This document shows, one piece after another, positions 8,708 through 16,880 of a stretch of 58,399 nucleotides of DNA (position 1 is the stretch's first letter; the number at the start of each line of letters is the position of its first letter). The translations under genes were made by a program, and so were the position numbers. The stretch comes from Clostridia bacterium. GTDB taxonomy: Bacteria; Bacillota; Clostridia; Christensenellales; Aristaeellaceae. Location: contig JAFRHH010000049.1 in assembly GCA_017433405.1 (NCBI GenBank), positions 1 to 58,399 on the forward strand. The letters are read 5' to 3'. The notes beneath the pieces are model-generated. The model worked only from the letters and a program-made list of their open reading frames with translations. It had not been told where the DNA came from and did not search any database.

Positions 8708-8803
8708 CAGACAGAGGGGACGGTTCTTCTGTCCTGACTGACAGAAAGAACCGTCCCCCTGTCTGCTTCCGCCCGATATTTGCCGTGACTGACAGAAAGA
8801 ACC
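8708..8803. repeat. Family A palindromic repeat plus a partial copy
   Basis: A complete 58-nt palindrome at 8708-8765 (starts CAGACAGAGGGGACGGTTCT, ends CCGTCCCCCTGTCTG), then a fragment TGACTGACAGAAAGAACC at 8786-8803. It lies between the promoter side of the phosphorylase gene and the 3' end of the next minus-strand gene. A fold-back there could affect 3' ends of transcripts from the right. Confidence 0.88.
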
Positions 8804-8816
8804 GGCGTTCGTTGAA

Positions 8817-11372
8817 TTAAAGAATCCCGTGGTCGGCGACGGAGAAGAGGGAGAAGATGAACTCCACCGGGCTCAGGGGATCGTGGATGCGGTTGAACCG
8901 GATATGGATCCGGAAGGTGTTTCCGTCCCGCCGGACGATGGTATAGACGCCGTTCAGAACGGAGGGATCGTCGTAGTTGGTCAGCACCTGGTCGATCAGC
9001 GGAGAATCCGTCTGGATCCGGTCGGAGGCCAGGTCCCCGGCGGCCAGCTCCCGGGCGAAGGCCTCCTCCGTTACCCCCAGATAATCCTTCAGGCCGTAGA
9101 CGGCGATCTGGCAGTCGATCCGGTTGCCGTGGCGGTTGCCGAAGATCATGCAGTCGGTGGAATAGGTCTTCAGCAGGTCCATGTTCTGCCGGAGCACCGC
9201 GACCTCCGTCATATCCCGGCAGGAGGCGTAGTAGAGGGCGTCGCCCTCCTCCGACTCCTGGAGGAAATAGACCCGGATATAAATCCAGAATACGGTCTGA
9301 TCCGGCAGATAGATCTTAAAATGGCCTTCCGCCCCGTTGATCCGGTCCGCCCGGGCCCGCTCCAGCATCCGCAGGAAGGGCTCCCGGTCCTCCGGATAGA
9401 AGAAATCCAGAATATCATGGCGGCGGCTTTCCAGGTCCTTCAGGGAAATCCCGATCATATGGAGAAACTGCTGGTTATAGCGGACGATATTCACGACGTC
9501 GCCCCGAAGGCTGTAGAAGGCGATGGGCCCCAGGATGTTGTTCAGCATGGCATCGGAATAGACGCTGCCGTCCAGGAACTCCCGGACCCGGAGGGGATCG
9601 TTGCCGTGGAAGACGATGCCGCCGTAGTCCACCCGGCCCTTTTCCGCCAGGAGCGCCTCAAACCGCGGGGCGGGCATGGGCCGGTAGAAGAAGAAGCCCT
9701 GCATATAACGGATATTCATATCCGAAAGGTAATTCACCAGGTCCGGGGATTCCACACCCTCCACGATCAGCGGCGTCGTCAGGGTTTTGGTCATGTTAAT
9801 CACGGATTCCAGGATGCTGATGCCCCGGAGCTCCTCCCCCTGATTAAAATGCAGGAACTGGGCGTCCAGCTTGATGATATCCATGTTCAGGCTGCGGAGC
9901 ATATTCAGGGAGGAATAGCCGCTGCCGAAATCGTCCATCAGGACGGCGAAGCCATGCTTCCGCAGCTCCGCCACCGCGGAATGAACCCGGTCGAAATCCG
10001 CCACGTAGGCGGACTCCGTGATTTCCACCTCCAGCAGCTTCACCGGCACGGAATACTTCCGGGTCAGCTCCAGCAGCACCTTCGGTACGTCCATGCCCAT
10101 AAGATCGATCCGGGAGACGTTGACGGAGACCGGCACCGGCCGGATGCCATCATCCAGCAGCTTTCGCAGCCACCGGCAGACAGCCTCCCAGACATACTGG
10201 TCCAGATTGCTGATAATCCCGTATTTTTCCAGGATCGGCACGAAGACCGTCGGCGGGACATAGACGCCGTCCGGCTGGCGCCACCGGGCCAGGGATTCGG
10301 CGCCGACGATGGCGCCGGAGGAAACGTCGACCTGGGGCTGGAGAAAGAAGGTAATCTCTCCGGATTTGAGGGCCTGGTTGAAGGCCGTCAGGATCCGGAA
10401 CTCCTCCACGTGGCGCTGATGGGCCTCCGGGTCGTAGATCCGGATATGGGACTGGAGATCGTCCTTGATTTCCTCCGCCGTCAGGGCGGCGCGGTTAAAG
10501 AGATCCAGGGCGTCGTGATCCGTTTCGTCGATCAGGCAGATGCCCAGCACCGGGAAGAAGCCCCGGGCGGAGGAAAGGGTATCGATGGCCCGGCAGAGAT
10601 CGCCGAAGAGCCGGTCGATCATCTGGACATCGTAGGGAAGGAGCAGGCCGAAGTCATCCTGGCCCCGGTAGCCGGCGAGGCCGCCCCGCTCCTGGGCGAG
10701 GAGCATCAGGATTTCCGCGAAGCGGATCAGCAGGGAATCCCCGTTTTCCTGGCCGTTCAGCTCCTTGAACAGCTTGAAGTGCTTAATATCCACGGCGATC
10801 ATGCACCAGGTTCCCACCAGGGAGGGCAGCCGTTCCTGGGCCAGGGCGAAAAACTGCTCCTCATTCAGGATATCATGCATGAGGAAGAGCAGGTGCTCCG
10901 TATCATCCCGGGAATCCCCGGCGCCGTTTAACCGGTGCTCCATTTCACGGATATCGAAAAGATAAAAATACACCTGGTTTTCCGGAAGGCCGAAGGCGGT
11001 TCCGGAAAGCAGCAGGTGCGCCATGGGCAGCCAGTTGCCGTCCATGGAAAGATAACGGATTTCGGCGGAGAGCATCCCGGCGGGGGAGGCGGTTTTCAGC
11101 CGGGCCCGGATCGTGCTCAGATCCAGAAAAGCGCGATAAAGCTCCCGGTCATCCGGATAGACCAGATGATCCACGCTGTAGCGGGTCAGCGCCTCGAAGG
11201 TTCCGTCCAGCACCGGGGAGAAAACCTTTCCGTCCCGATGAAAATGGGAGCGGTACTTCCCGGTGGACAGATCGATCACCGTCAGCTCGTCAAAGGGCGT
11301 ATGCATGAGACAGTTCACGAGCTCCGAAGGCGACGTCAGCCTGATGATGTCATCCAGAAAAGGAAGGCGCAT
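8817..11372 (-). CDS. Cyclic-di-GMP signalling protein: degenerate GGDEF, EAL and PAS domains
   Basis: An 851-residue soluble protein. An N-terminal PAS-like region is followed by a GGDEF domain whose active site reads RGQDDF, so cyclase activity is doubtful. An EAL domain follows (about 330-580) with GAESLARW, VNVSRIDL, EITES, DDFGSGYSS, IKLD, VEGVE and MQGFFFYRP. The EAL signature is ESL here, but the other metal and catalytic residues are present, so phosphodiesterase activity is plausible. A C-terminal PAS segment (about 600-720) contains GISLKDLESRRHDILDFF. No transmembrane helix is seen. Likely role: c-di-GMP breakdown under PAS control. It has its own promoter upstream. Confidence 0.87.
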   Translation of the reverse strand: MRLPFLDDIIRLTSPSELVNCLMHTPFDELTVIDLSTGKYRSHFHRDGKVFSPVLDGTFEALTRYSVDHLVYPDDRELYRAFLDLSTIRARLKTASPAGMLSAEIRYLSMDGNWLPMAHLLLSGTAFGLPENQVYFYLFDIREMEHRLNGAGDSRDDTEHLLFLMHDILNEEQFFALAQERLPSLVGTWCMIAVDIKHFKLFKELNGQENGDSLLIRFAEILMLLAQERGGLAGYRGQDDFGLLLPYDVQMIDRLFGDLCRAIDTLSSARGFFPVLGICLIDETDHDALDLFNRAALTAEEIKDDLQSHIRIYDPEAHQRHVEEFRILTAFNQALKSGEITFFLQPQVDVSSGAIVGAESLARWRQPDGVYVPPTVFVPILEKYGIISNLDQYVWEAVCRWLRKLLDDGIRPVPVSVNVSRIDLMGMDVPKVLLELTRKYSVPVKLLEVEITESAYVADFDRVHSAVAELRKHGFAVLMDDFGSGYSSLNMLRSLNMDIIKLDAQFLHFNQGEELRGISILESVINMTKTLTTPLIVEGVESPDLVNYLSDMNIRYMQGFFFYRPMPAPRFEALLAEKGRVDYGGIVFHGNDPLRVREFLDGSVYSDAMLNNILGPIAFYSLRGDVVNIVRYNQQFLHMIGISLKDLESRRHDILDFFYPEDREPFLRMLERARADRINGAEGHFKIYLPDQTVFWIYIRVYFLQESEEGDALYYASCRDMTEVAVLRQNMDLLKTYSTDCMIFGNRHGNRIDCQIAVYGLKDYLGVTEEAFARELAAGDLASDRIQTDSPLIDQVLTNYDDPSVLNGVYTIVRRDGNTFRIHIRFNRIHDPLSPVEFIFSLFSVADHGIL

Positions 11373-11398
11373 GTCAGTTCCTCCTCTCTCGCCCTTTT

Positions 11399-11427
11399 AT
11401 CTTATCAGAAATGTCAGTAAACGACAA
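11399..11427 (-). promoter_or_regulatory. Sigma-A-type promoter for the EAL protein
   Basis: On the minus strand TTGTCG (11427-11422), 17-nt spacer, TAAGAT (11404-11399), 27 nt before the start at 11372, with an SD GAGGAGGAAC between. Confidence 0.6.
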
Positions 11428-11479
11428 TATGCTGACCGGAAAAAACAGGTTTTATACGAGTAACCAGGCCGGCGGGGGC

Positions 11480-13999
11480 CTATTCATGGGTTCGGCGGAG
11501 GAAATGGAAGCCCAGCATCGTAATATCGTCGAACTGCTCCGCCGCGCCGACAAAGCGCCGGAGGTTTTCCAGGACCAGGGGCAGCAGGGTTTTCTGGGGC
11601 TGATCCCGATGGCGGTTCAGGGCGTCCAGCATCCGGTCGGTTCCGTACTGCTCCACCTGCTCGTTAATCGCCTCCGGCACGCCGTCGGTATAGACGAAGA
11701 GCCGGTCGCCGGGATTCAGCTGCAGGGTATATTCCTTCATCGGGAGGCCGTCCATGGCGGCCAGGGCCATGGAATGCTTATCCTTCAGGAGCTCGTAGGC
11801 CCCGCCGGCGCGGAGGATGGCCGGATATTCATGGCCCGCGTTGGCGCAGACCATTTCCCCCGTTTCCAGGTCAATCAGCCCGAGCCAGACGGTCACGAAC
11901 ATTTCCGCGTCGTTGCCTTCGCACAGGGTATGATTGGCCTCGGCCATGATTTCCGCCGGGGATTTCCCGCTTTCCGCCAGGTTTCGGATCGCCGTTTTGG
12001 ACCGCATCATAAACAGGGAGGCGGGGATTCCCTTGCCGGAAACGTCCGCGATCACCAGGGCGAGGCGGTTCGGGCCGACGAAGAAGAAATCATAGAAATC
12101 GCCGCCAACCTCCCTGGCCGGATCCATCAGGGCATAGAGCTCAAACTCCTCCCGGGGCAGATCGAAATTCCGGGGCAGGGCGGAGGCCTGGATGGTTCTG
12201 GCCATCAGCAGCTCCTGCTGCATGCGCTTTTCCGCCGCGCTGATATAGCCCTTCAGGGCGTCCACTGTCATATTGATATCCCGGGACAGGGTCGCGAACT
12301 CCGACGAGGTCTGGACGGAGACGGATTCCTCCAGATTTCCGTTAATAATCCGGTTCAGGGAGGCGTTCACAGCCCGCAGCGGATCCGCCAGCAGGGCCTC
12401 CATCAGCACGCTGACCATGATAAACAGCGTCGCGAAGACCAGCAGATCGGAGAAGGTGTTTTCATACATATGGGCATCCCGGCTGGCGAAGGCGGTTTCC
12501 GCGTTGTACAGCACCAGGGACCACAGTTCGTCGGCCACCGGAGAAACCCGGACCAGGGCGGGATAGATGAAGCTTTCCGAATAGAAAACCGACCCGTCCA
12601 GATGGCGATCAAGCTCCGCGAGCACCTCGGGAGGAACCGACCGGACCGGCTCTCCGCCGGCAAAGGGCCCCTTTCCCTCCCAGGTGGAGGAGGCGATCAC
12701 CATCCCGTTCAGCAGGCCATCATCGGAGTCGGGATTTTCCGAATAGTAAAACATCAGAAAATTCGCGCCGTCGGGCGCTTTATATTCCGTAAAGATCCCC
12801 TGCATGTCCGTAAACTGAAGGGCGTTCAGCGTGGCCACAAAATCGAACCGCGCCTGGATCATGCCCGCTTCGGTCCGGACGATTACCGTCAGCCGATCCG
12901 GCGCGCCCGGATCCAGGAAATTCGCTTCCTCCGTCTTTCCGGCGATTAAATCCTCATAAGCCGGGGGATGGGCGCCGCTCATACTCCTGCCGACCGGGGT
13001 CCAGGGTTCGCCGCTTTCCCGAAGGAGCGCCCCCCTTGCGTCCAGCACATACAGCCCCTTCGCGCCCAGGAGGGAACAGAAGGACTGAAGGGTTTCGTCC
13101 GGAACGCGCTGAGCGCCGCCGGCGGCCTCCAGGCTGAAGGAAACCATCTTCGTTTCATTCAGCAGATCATCCCGGATATACTGATCCAGTTCGTCGAAGC
13201 CCTCGCTGGCGGATTCGTAATTATTCCGAATATGCCTGGCCCAGTCGGACAGCCGGATCCGGGCTTCCTCAAAGGCGGACTGGGTTTCGAGGCTGTAGGA
13301 AACAAAGAAGTTCACGACGAAAACAATCGTAATGGCCACCAGCATCCAGAACTGGAACTGGCGGGAGACGCTTTTTTCCGAGGCCGGCGTCCGCAGGAAG
13401 AAGCCCCGCAGGCCGCCCTTCCGGTCGCTGAAGACAAAGGCGCAGAGGACCATGCCCAGCCCGGTAAAGAGAATCATCGGCACGGAACAGATCCGCACCA
13501 CCTCGTAGGCGTTCGAAACGTCGTTCCGATGGGTCAGGAAGACGGCATACATATGGAAGACTTCCGTCACCGCCCCGATAAAGAAGGCCAGGATCGCCCG
13601 GGGAGGCTCGCGCCGGAAAACCCGGCGATTCAGCAGGGCGGCGAGCAGGCCGGCCAGCAGGGTCGAGACGGAGCAGGCCACCGTCGTATAGGCGCCGATG
13701 TTCAGGAAACGGCCGGCGATATATCGCTCCACGCCGCCGACGACGCCGGCGACGATTCCCGAAACGGGATGAAAAAAAAGACCGGCGATCAGCGGACCGA
13801 GATCCCGGACGTTCAGTACCATATTGGAATAGGTTACGCCCAAATGGGTCGAAAGAACGGAACAGGTTCCAAAGACGAGGCCGATCAGCAGCCGGGTTCC
13901 GACGCCCAGGGGACGCCCGGCCACGATGCGCCGGACGACATAGGCCACCAGGACGTAGAAAAGGGTGGCCAGCGACATGCGCAGAAGCATCTCACCCAT
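11480..13999 (-). CDS. Membrane-bound SpoIIE-type PP2C phosphatase (RsbU-like)
   Basis: An 839-residue protein. The N-terminus is a multi-helix region of the LytS 5TM receptor type (VLNVRDLGPLIAGLFFHPVSG, ERYIAGRF), up to about residue 200. A further helix (about 215-235), an extracytoplasmic sensor segment (240-500), a helix near 510-530 and a HAMP-like linker follow. The C-terminal SpoIIE/PP2C domain has VGGDFYDFF (about 628), VIADVSGKGIPASLFM and FVYTDGVPEA, which include the metal-binding Asp residues. The family dephosphorylates anti-sigma-factor antagonists. It is translationally coupled (TGATG) to the upstream RsbW-like ATPase, so both probably act in one partner-switching pathway; the antagonist is not in view. 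Confidence 0.88.
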   Translation of the reverse strand: MGEMLLRMSLATLFYVLVAYVVRRIVAGRPLGVGTRLLIGLVFGTCSVLSTHLGVTYSNMVLNVRDLGPLIAGLFFHPVSGIVAGVVGGVERYIAGRFLNIGAYTTVACSVSTLLAGLLAALLNRRVFRREPPRAILAFFIGAVTEVFHMYAVFLTHRNDVSNAYEVVRICSVPMILFTGLGMVLCAFVFSDRKGGLRGFFLRTPASEKSVSRQFQFWMLVAITIVFVVNFFVSYSLETQSAFEEARIRLSDWARHIRNNYESASEGFDELDQYIRDDLLNETKMVSFSLEAAGGAQRVPDETLQSFCSLLGAKGLYVLDARGALLRESGEPWTPVGRSMSGAHPPAYEDLIAGKTEEANFLDPGAPDRLTVIVRTEAGMIQARFDFVATLNALQFTDMQGIFTEYKAPDGANFLMFYYSENPDSDDGLLNGMVIASSTWEGKGPFAGGEPVRSVPPEVLAELDRHLDGSVFYSESFIYPALVRVSPVADELWSLVLYNAETAFASRDAHMYENTFSDLLVFATLFIMVSVLMEALLADPLRAVNASLNRIINGNLEESVSVQTSSEFATLSRDINMTVDALKGYISAAEKRMQQELLMARTIQASALPRNFDLPREEFELYALMDPAREVGGDFYDFFFVGPNRLALVIADVSGKGIPASLFMMRSKTAIRNLAESGKSPAEIMAEANHTLCEGNDAEMFVTVWLGLIDLETGEMVCANAGHEYPAILRAGGAYELLKDKHSMALAAMDGLPMKEYTLQLNPGDRLFVYTDGVPEAINEQVEQYGTDRMLDALNRHRDQPQKTLLPLVLENLRRFVGAAEQFDDITMLGFHFLRRTHE

Positions 14000-14421
14000 C
14001 AGGCGAACTCCTTCCGGATGGTCAGGACATTCCGGCCGGCCTCATAGCGATAGGTCATTTCGTCCATGCTCTTCTTGACCATATAGATGCCCAGGCCGCC
14101 GATCTGCCGCTCCGAGGCGCTCAGCGTCACATCCGGATCCGGCTTCACGACCGGATTATAGGGCACGCCGCTGTCGATGAAGGTGATCGTGATCCCCTTC
14201 GGATCCTGATCCTCCCGGATCAGGATTTCCGCTTTTCCGACATTCGGGGCATAGGCATAGCTGGCGATGTTGACAAAGATCTCCTCCACCGCGATATCAA
14301 TCTGCATCCGCACGCGGGCGGGACAGCCCCGCCGCTCGAGGGATTCGTCAATATAGGCCAGAACCTCCGTAAGTTTTTCAATGCGCGCGTCCAGAACCAT
14401 GCTGCCATCCTCTTTTTTCAT
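13999..14421 (-). CDS. RsbW-like ATP-binding (anti-sigma factor/serine kinase) protein
   Basis: A 140-residue GHKL ATPase of the RsbW/SpoIIAB type. AVEEIFVNIASYAY is the N-box, FIDSGVPYNP the G1-like motif, and GGLGIYMVKKSMDEMTY the G2 region. Relatives either phosphorylate an anti-anti-sigma protein or act as a regulatory ATPase next to SpoIIE phosphatases. The stop overlaps the phosphatase start by one base (TGATG). The Met at 14400 (MVLDARI) is an alternative start. The cognate sigma factor is not in the window. Confidence 0.85.
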   Translation of the reverse strand: MKKEDGSMVLDARIEKLTEVLAYIDESLERRGCPARVRMQIDIAVEEIFVNIASYAYAPNVGKAEILIREDQDPKGITITFIDSGVPYNPVVKPDPDVTLSASERQIGGLGIYMVKKSMDEMTYRYEAGRNVLTIRKEFA

Positions 14422-14466
14422 TTGATCCGGGGAAGCCCGATTCGTCAGGCGGTTTAAACGTTTCCT

Positions 14467-14495
14467 ATTTTATCCCAATCTCCCGGGTTTTGCAA
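14467..14495 (-). promoter_or_regulatory. Sigma-A-type promoter for the RsbW-SpoIIE pair
   Basis: On the minus strand TTGCAA (14495-14490), 17-nt spacer, TAAAAT (14472-14467), about 45 nt before the start at 14421. It is part of the 453-bp divergent intergenic region 14422-14874. Confidence 0.6.
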
Positions 14496-14502
14496 GAGCA
14501 GG

Positions 14503-14595
14503 GGCAGACAGGGGGAGAGGGGCAGGGGCAGACAGAGGGGACAGGAAGAAGCCGTCCCCCTGTCTGCAAGAAAAACAGAGGAACCCTGTCTGCAA
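14503..14595. repeat. Decayed, rearranged family A repeat
   Basis: Contains CAGACAGAGGGGAC directly joined to AGGAAGAAGCCGTCCCCC and TGTCTG, so the left inner arm is deleted. Extra outer fragments flank it on both sides (GGCAGACAGGGGGAG before, CCCTGTCTGCAAG after). It looks like a deletion derivative. Confidence 0.7.
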
Positions 14596-14686
14596 GAAAA
14601 ACAGAAGAGCAGGGAAGGGATGGAAGCTTTGCAGAAAAAGCATGATTTTCAGCAGGATTTGCATGGGAATGGCGGTTTTCTGCGTA

Positions 14687-14838
14687 TATAATGCAAATAA
14701 AGGCAGCACAAATATCCCGGTTCGGGTAAAATAATTCCAGTTTTACCGGGATGCTGAGAGGAATCAGCGGGTTTCGGGTCGAAATATATAAGTCATGAAT
14801 GGTTTTGCCGAAAAACCCGTGGATTTGCCGAAAACCCC
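14687..14838 (+). promoter_or_regulatory. Candidate control region of the sugar ABC operon, with a direct-repeat operator
   Basis: A consensus -10, TATAAT, sits at 14687-14692 with no good -35, as in activator-dependent promoters. Further down, TTTGCCGAAAAACCC (14804-14818) and TTTGCCGAAAACCCC (14824-14838) form a direct repeat with a 20-nt period, about two helical turns, like AraC-type half-sites. An inverted repeat GGTAAAA/TTTTACC lies between. The AraC gene at 18720 is the obvious candidate partner. This is inference. Confidence 0.4.
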
Positions 14839-14874
14839 ATATGAAACAGCGCCAGACGGAAAGGAAGATGTGGA

Positions 14875-15825
14875 TTGAGTCAGGTTCAGCAGCCGGCCCT
14901 GAGCCGGGAATTCCGGGCGAAGAAGATGTCCTGGGGGACCTATATGCGGCGGTACGGGACGCTGTATCTGCTGCTGATCCTTCCGCTGGCCTTCTTTGTG
15001 ATTTTCCGGTATACCCCCATGAGCTATATTCTGCTCGCTTTTAAGAAGAACAATATTCTCGTGCCCCCGTGGCAGGTGCCCTGGGCGAAAAACAACGGGT
15101 TCGAGTGGTTCATCAAGGCCTTCCAGGATCAGAACTTCCTGGCGGCCCTGCGGAATACGATCTTCCTGAACCTGCTGGATCTGGTGATCGGGACGCCGAT
15201 GCCCATCATCATGGCCCTGCTGCTCAACGAGCTGGCCTTCCCGAAGTACAAGCGGGTGACCCAGACGGTGCTCTATCTGCCCCACTTCCTGAGCTGGGTT
15301 ATCATCTCCAGCATCTCCCTGCGGCTCTTTGCCACCAACGACGGCATGATCAACAAGCTGTTCGGGACCTCGATTCCCTTCCTGGGGACGGAAGGGAACT
15401 GGCGGGCGATGTACATCGTGCTGGGCATCTGGAAGGAATGCGGATGGAACACGATCATCTATCTGGCCGCCCTGACGGGGATCAGCCCCGAGCTCTACGA
15501 GGCGGCGGAGGTGGACGGCGCCAGCCGCCTGCGGAAGATCTGGCATATTACGCTGCCGGGGATCCGCTCCACGATTATCGTGCTGCTGATCATGAACCTG
15601 GGCCATATTCTCGGGTCCGAGTTCGACCGTCCCTTTACCCTGTCCAATCCGCTGGTGGTCGGCGCCAGCAAGACGATTTCCATCTTCGTCTACGAGCGGG
15701 GCATTCAGGGGAGCCAGTTCAGCCTGAGCACCGCGGTGGGTCTGTTCCAGAGCGTTGTCTGCGTAATCTTCCTGCTTCTGTCGAACTCCCTGGCCAAGAA
15801 GTTCGGCGAGCGCGGGATCTGGTAA
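14875..15825 (+). CDS. Carbohydrate ABC transporter permease, LplB type
   Basis: Inner-membrane permease of a CUT1-type importer, 316 residues. The first helix is LYLLLILPLAFFVIF (about 36-50) and about six helices are expected. The cytoplasmic EAA loop reads ALTGISPELYEAAEVDGASR, the site that contacts the ATPase. The start is taken as TTG 14875, preceded by AAGGAAG at 14861-14867; an ATG at 14923 is an alternative that would still keep the first helix. It is followed 13 nt later by the partner permease. No ATPase gene is present, as is usual for LplB/YtcP systems that share a distant MsmX-like ATPase. Confidence 0.88.
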   Translation: MSQVQQPALSREFRAKKMSWGTYMRRYGTLYLLLILPLAFFVIFRYTPMSYILLAFKKNNILVPPWQVPWAKNNGFEWFIKAFQDQNFLAALRNTIFLNLLDLVIGTPMPIIMALLLNELAFPKYKRVTQTVLYLPHFLSWVIISSISLRLFATNDGMINKLFGTSIPFLGTEGNWRAMYIVLGIWKECGWNTIIYLAALTGISPELYEAAEVDGASRLRKIWHITLPGIRSTIIVLLIMNLGHILGSEFDRPFTLSNPLVVGASKTISIFVYERGIQGSQFSLSTAVGLFQSVVCVIFLLLSNSLAKKFGERGIW

Positions 15826-15838
15826 GGAGGCGAAGAAG

Positions 15839-16774
15839 ATGACGACGAAGAATATCGCTTCCCCGATCCAGGGCAGGAAGCTTCACGACGGGATGATCAA
15901 ATCCCGGAAAACCCGGGCAGGGGATCTGGTGATCGCCCTTGTCTGCCTGATCGCCATGCTGATCTGCCTGCTGCCGATGGTGCATGTGCTGGCCTGCAGC
16001 CTCTCCTCGGCGGACGCGCTGGTCCGCAACGACGTGTTCCTCTGGCCCAAGGGGTGGAACCTGGAGGCCTATCATACGGTGCTGACCACGGAAAAGTACA
16101 CCCGCAGCCTGGGGTGGACGGCGATTCTGACGGTGGGCTGCACCCTTTTGTCCCTGTTCCTGACGATCTGCACCGCCTACCCGCTGATCTATCCGAACCT
16201 GCGGGGCGGCAAGGTAATCAACTTCATTATTCTGTTTACCATGTACTTCAGCGCCGGGACGATTCCGTCCTATATCCTGCTGAACAACCTGAAGATCCTG
16301 AACACCCCCTGGGCCCTGATCGTGCCGAACTGCATCAGCGTGTTCAACGTGATCATCATGCGGAGCTTCTTCTACGGGGTGCCCGACAGCCTGCGGGAGG
16401 CGGCGGAGATCGACGGGGCGGGCCCCATCCGGGTGCTGTTCAAGGTCTATCTGCCCCTGAGCCTGCCGGTGCTGGCGACCCTGGCGCTGTTCTATGCCGT
16501 CGGCCGGTGGAACGGGTTCTCTGACGCGCTGATGTATCTCAAAAAGAGCGAGAGCGAGAAGTACTGGCCCATCCAGCTGCTTCTGTACAACGTGATCAAG
16601 AATTCCACCCAGACCAGCGAGCAGGTGGCTCAGGAAGGTTTCTTCAACAACGGCGTTTCCAAGACGATTCAGATGGCGACGGTCATGTTCGCCACGGTGC
16701 CGATTCTGCTGGTTTACCCCTGGCTGCAGCGCTACTTCGTGACCGGCGTCACCATCGGCGCCGTCAAGGGATGA
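15839..16774 (+). CDS. Carbohydrate ABC transporter permease, YtcP/AraQ type
   Basis: Second permease of the importer, 311 residues. The first helix lies at about 24-45 (LVIALVCLIAMLICLLPMVH). The EAA loop is FYGVPDSLREAAEIDGAGP. The C-terminus TGVTIGAVKG is typical of this subfamily. TAAGGAGG overlaps the previous stop and sits 8 nt from the ATG, so the pair is tightly coupled. It forms a heterodimeric channel with the upstream protein. Confidence 0.88.
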   Translation: MTTKNIASPIQGRKLHDGMIKSRKTRAGDLVIALVCLIAMLICLLPMVHVLACSLSSADALVRNDVFLWPKGWNLEAYHTVLTTEKYTRSLGWTAILTVGCTLLSLFLTICTAYPLIYPNLRGGKVINFIILFTMYFSAGTIPSYILLNNLKILNTPWALIVPNCISVFNVIIMRSFFYGVPDSLREAAEIDGAGPIRVLFKVYLPLSLPVLATLALFYAVGRWNGFSDALMYLKKSESEKYWPIQLLLYNVIKNSTQTSEQVAQEGFFNNGVSKTIQMATVMFATVPILLVYPWLQRYFVTGVTIGAVKG

Positions 16775-16880
16775 AGCGGCGGCGGCCGTAACGCCGCGCC
16801 GATTGAGGCTGCGGGAGAAGGGTCTTTGACGTAATTTTAGAGGGGTAGGCCCTCTGAAATAAAAAGAAGGAGGAATGACT

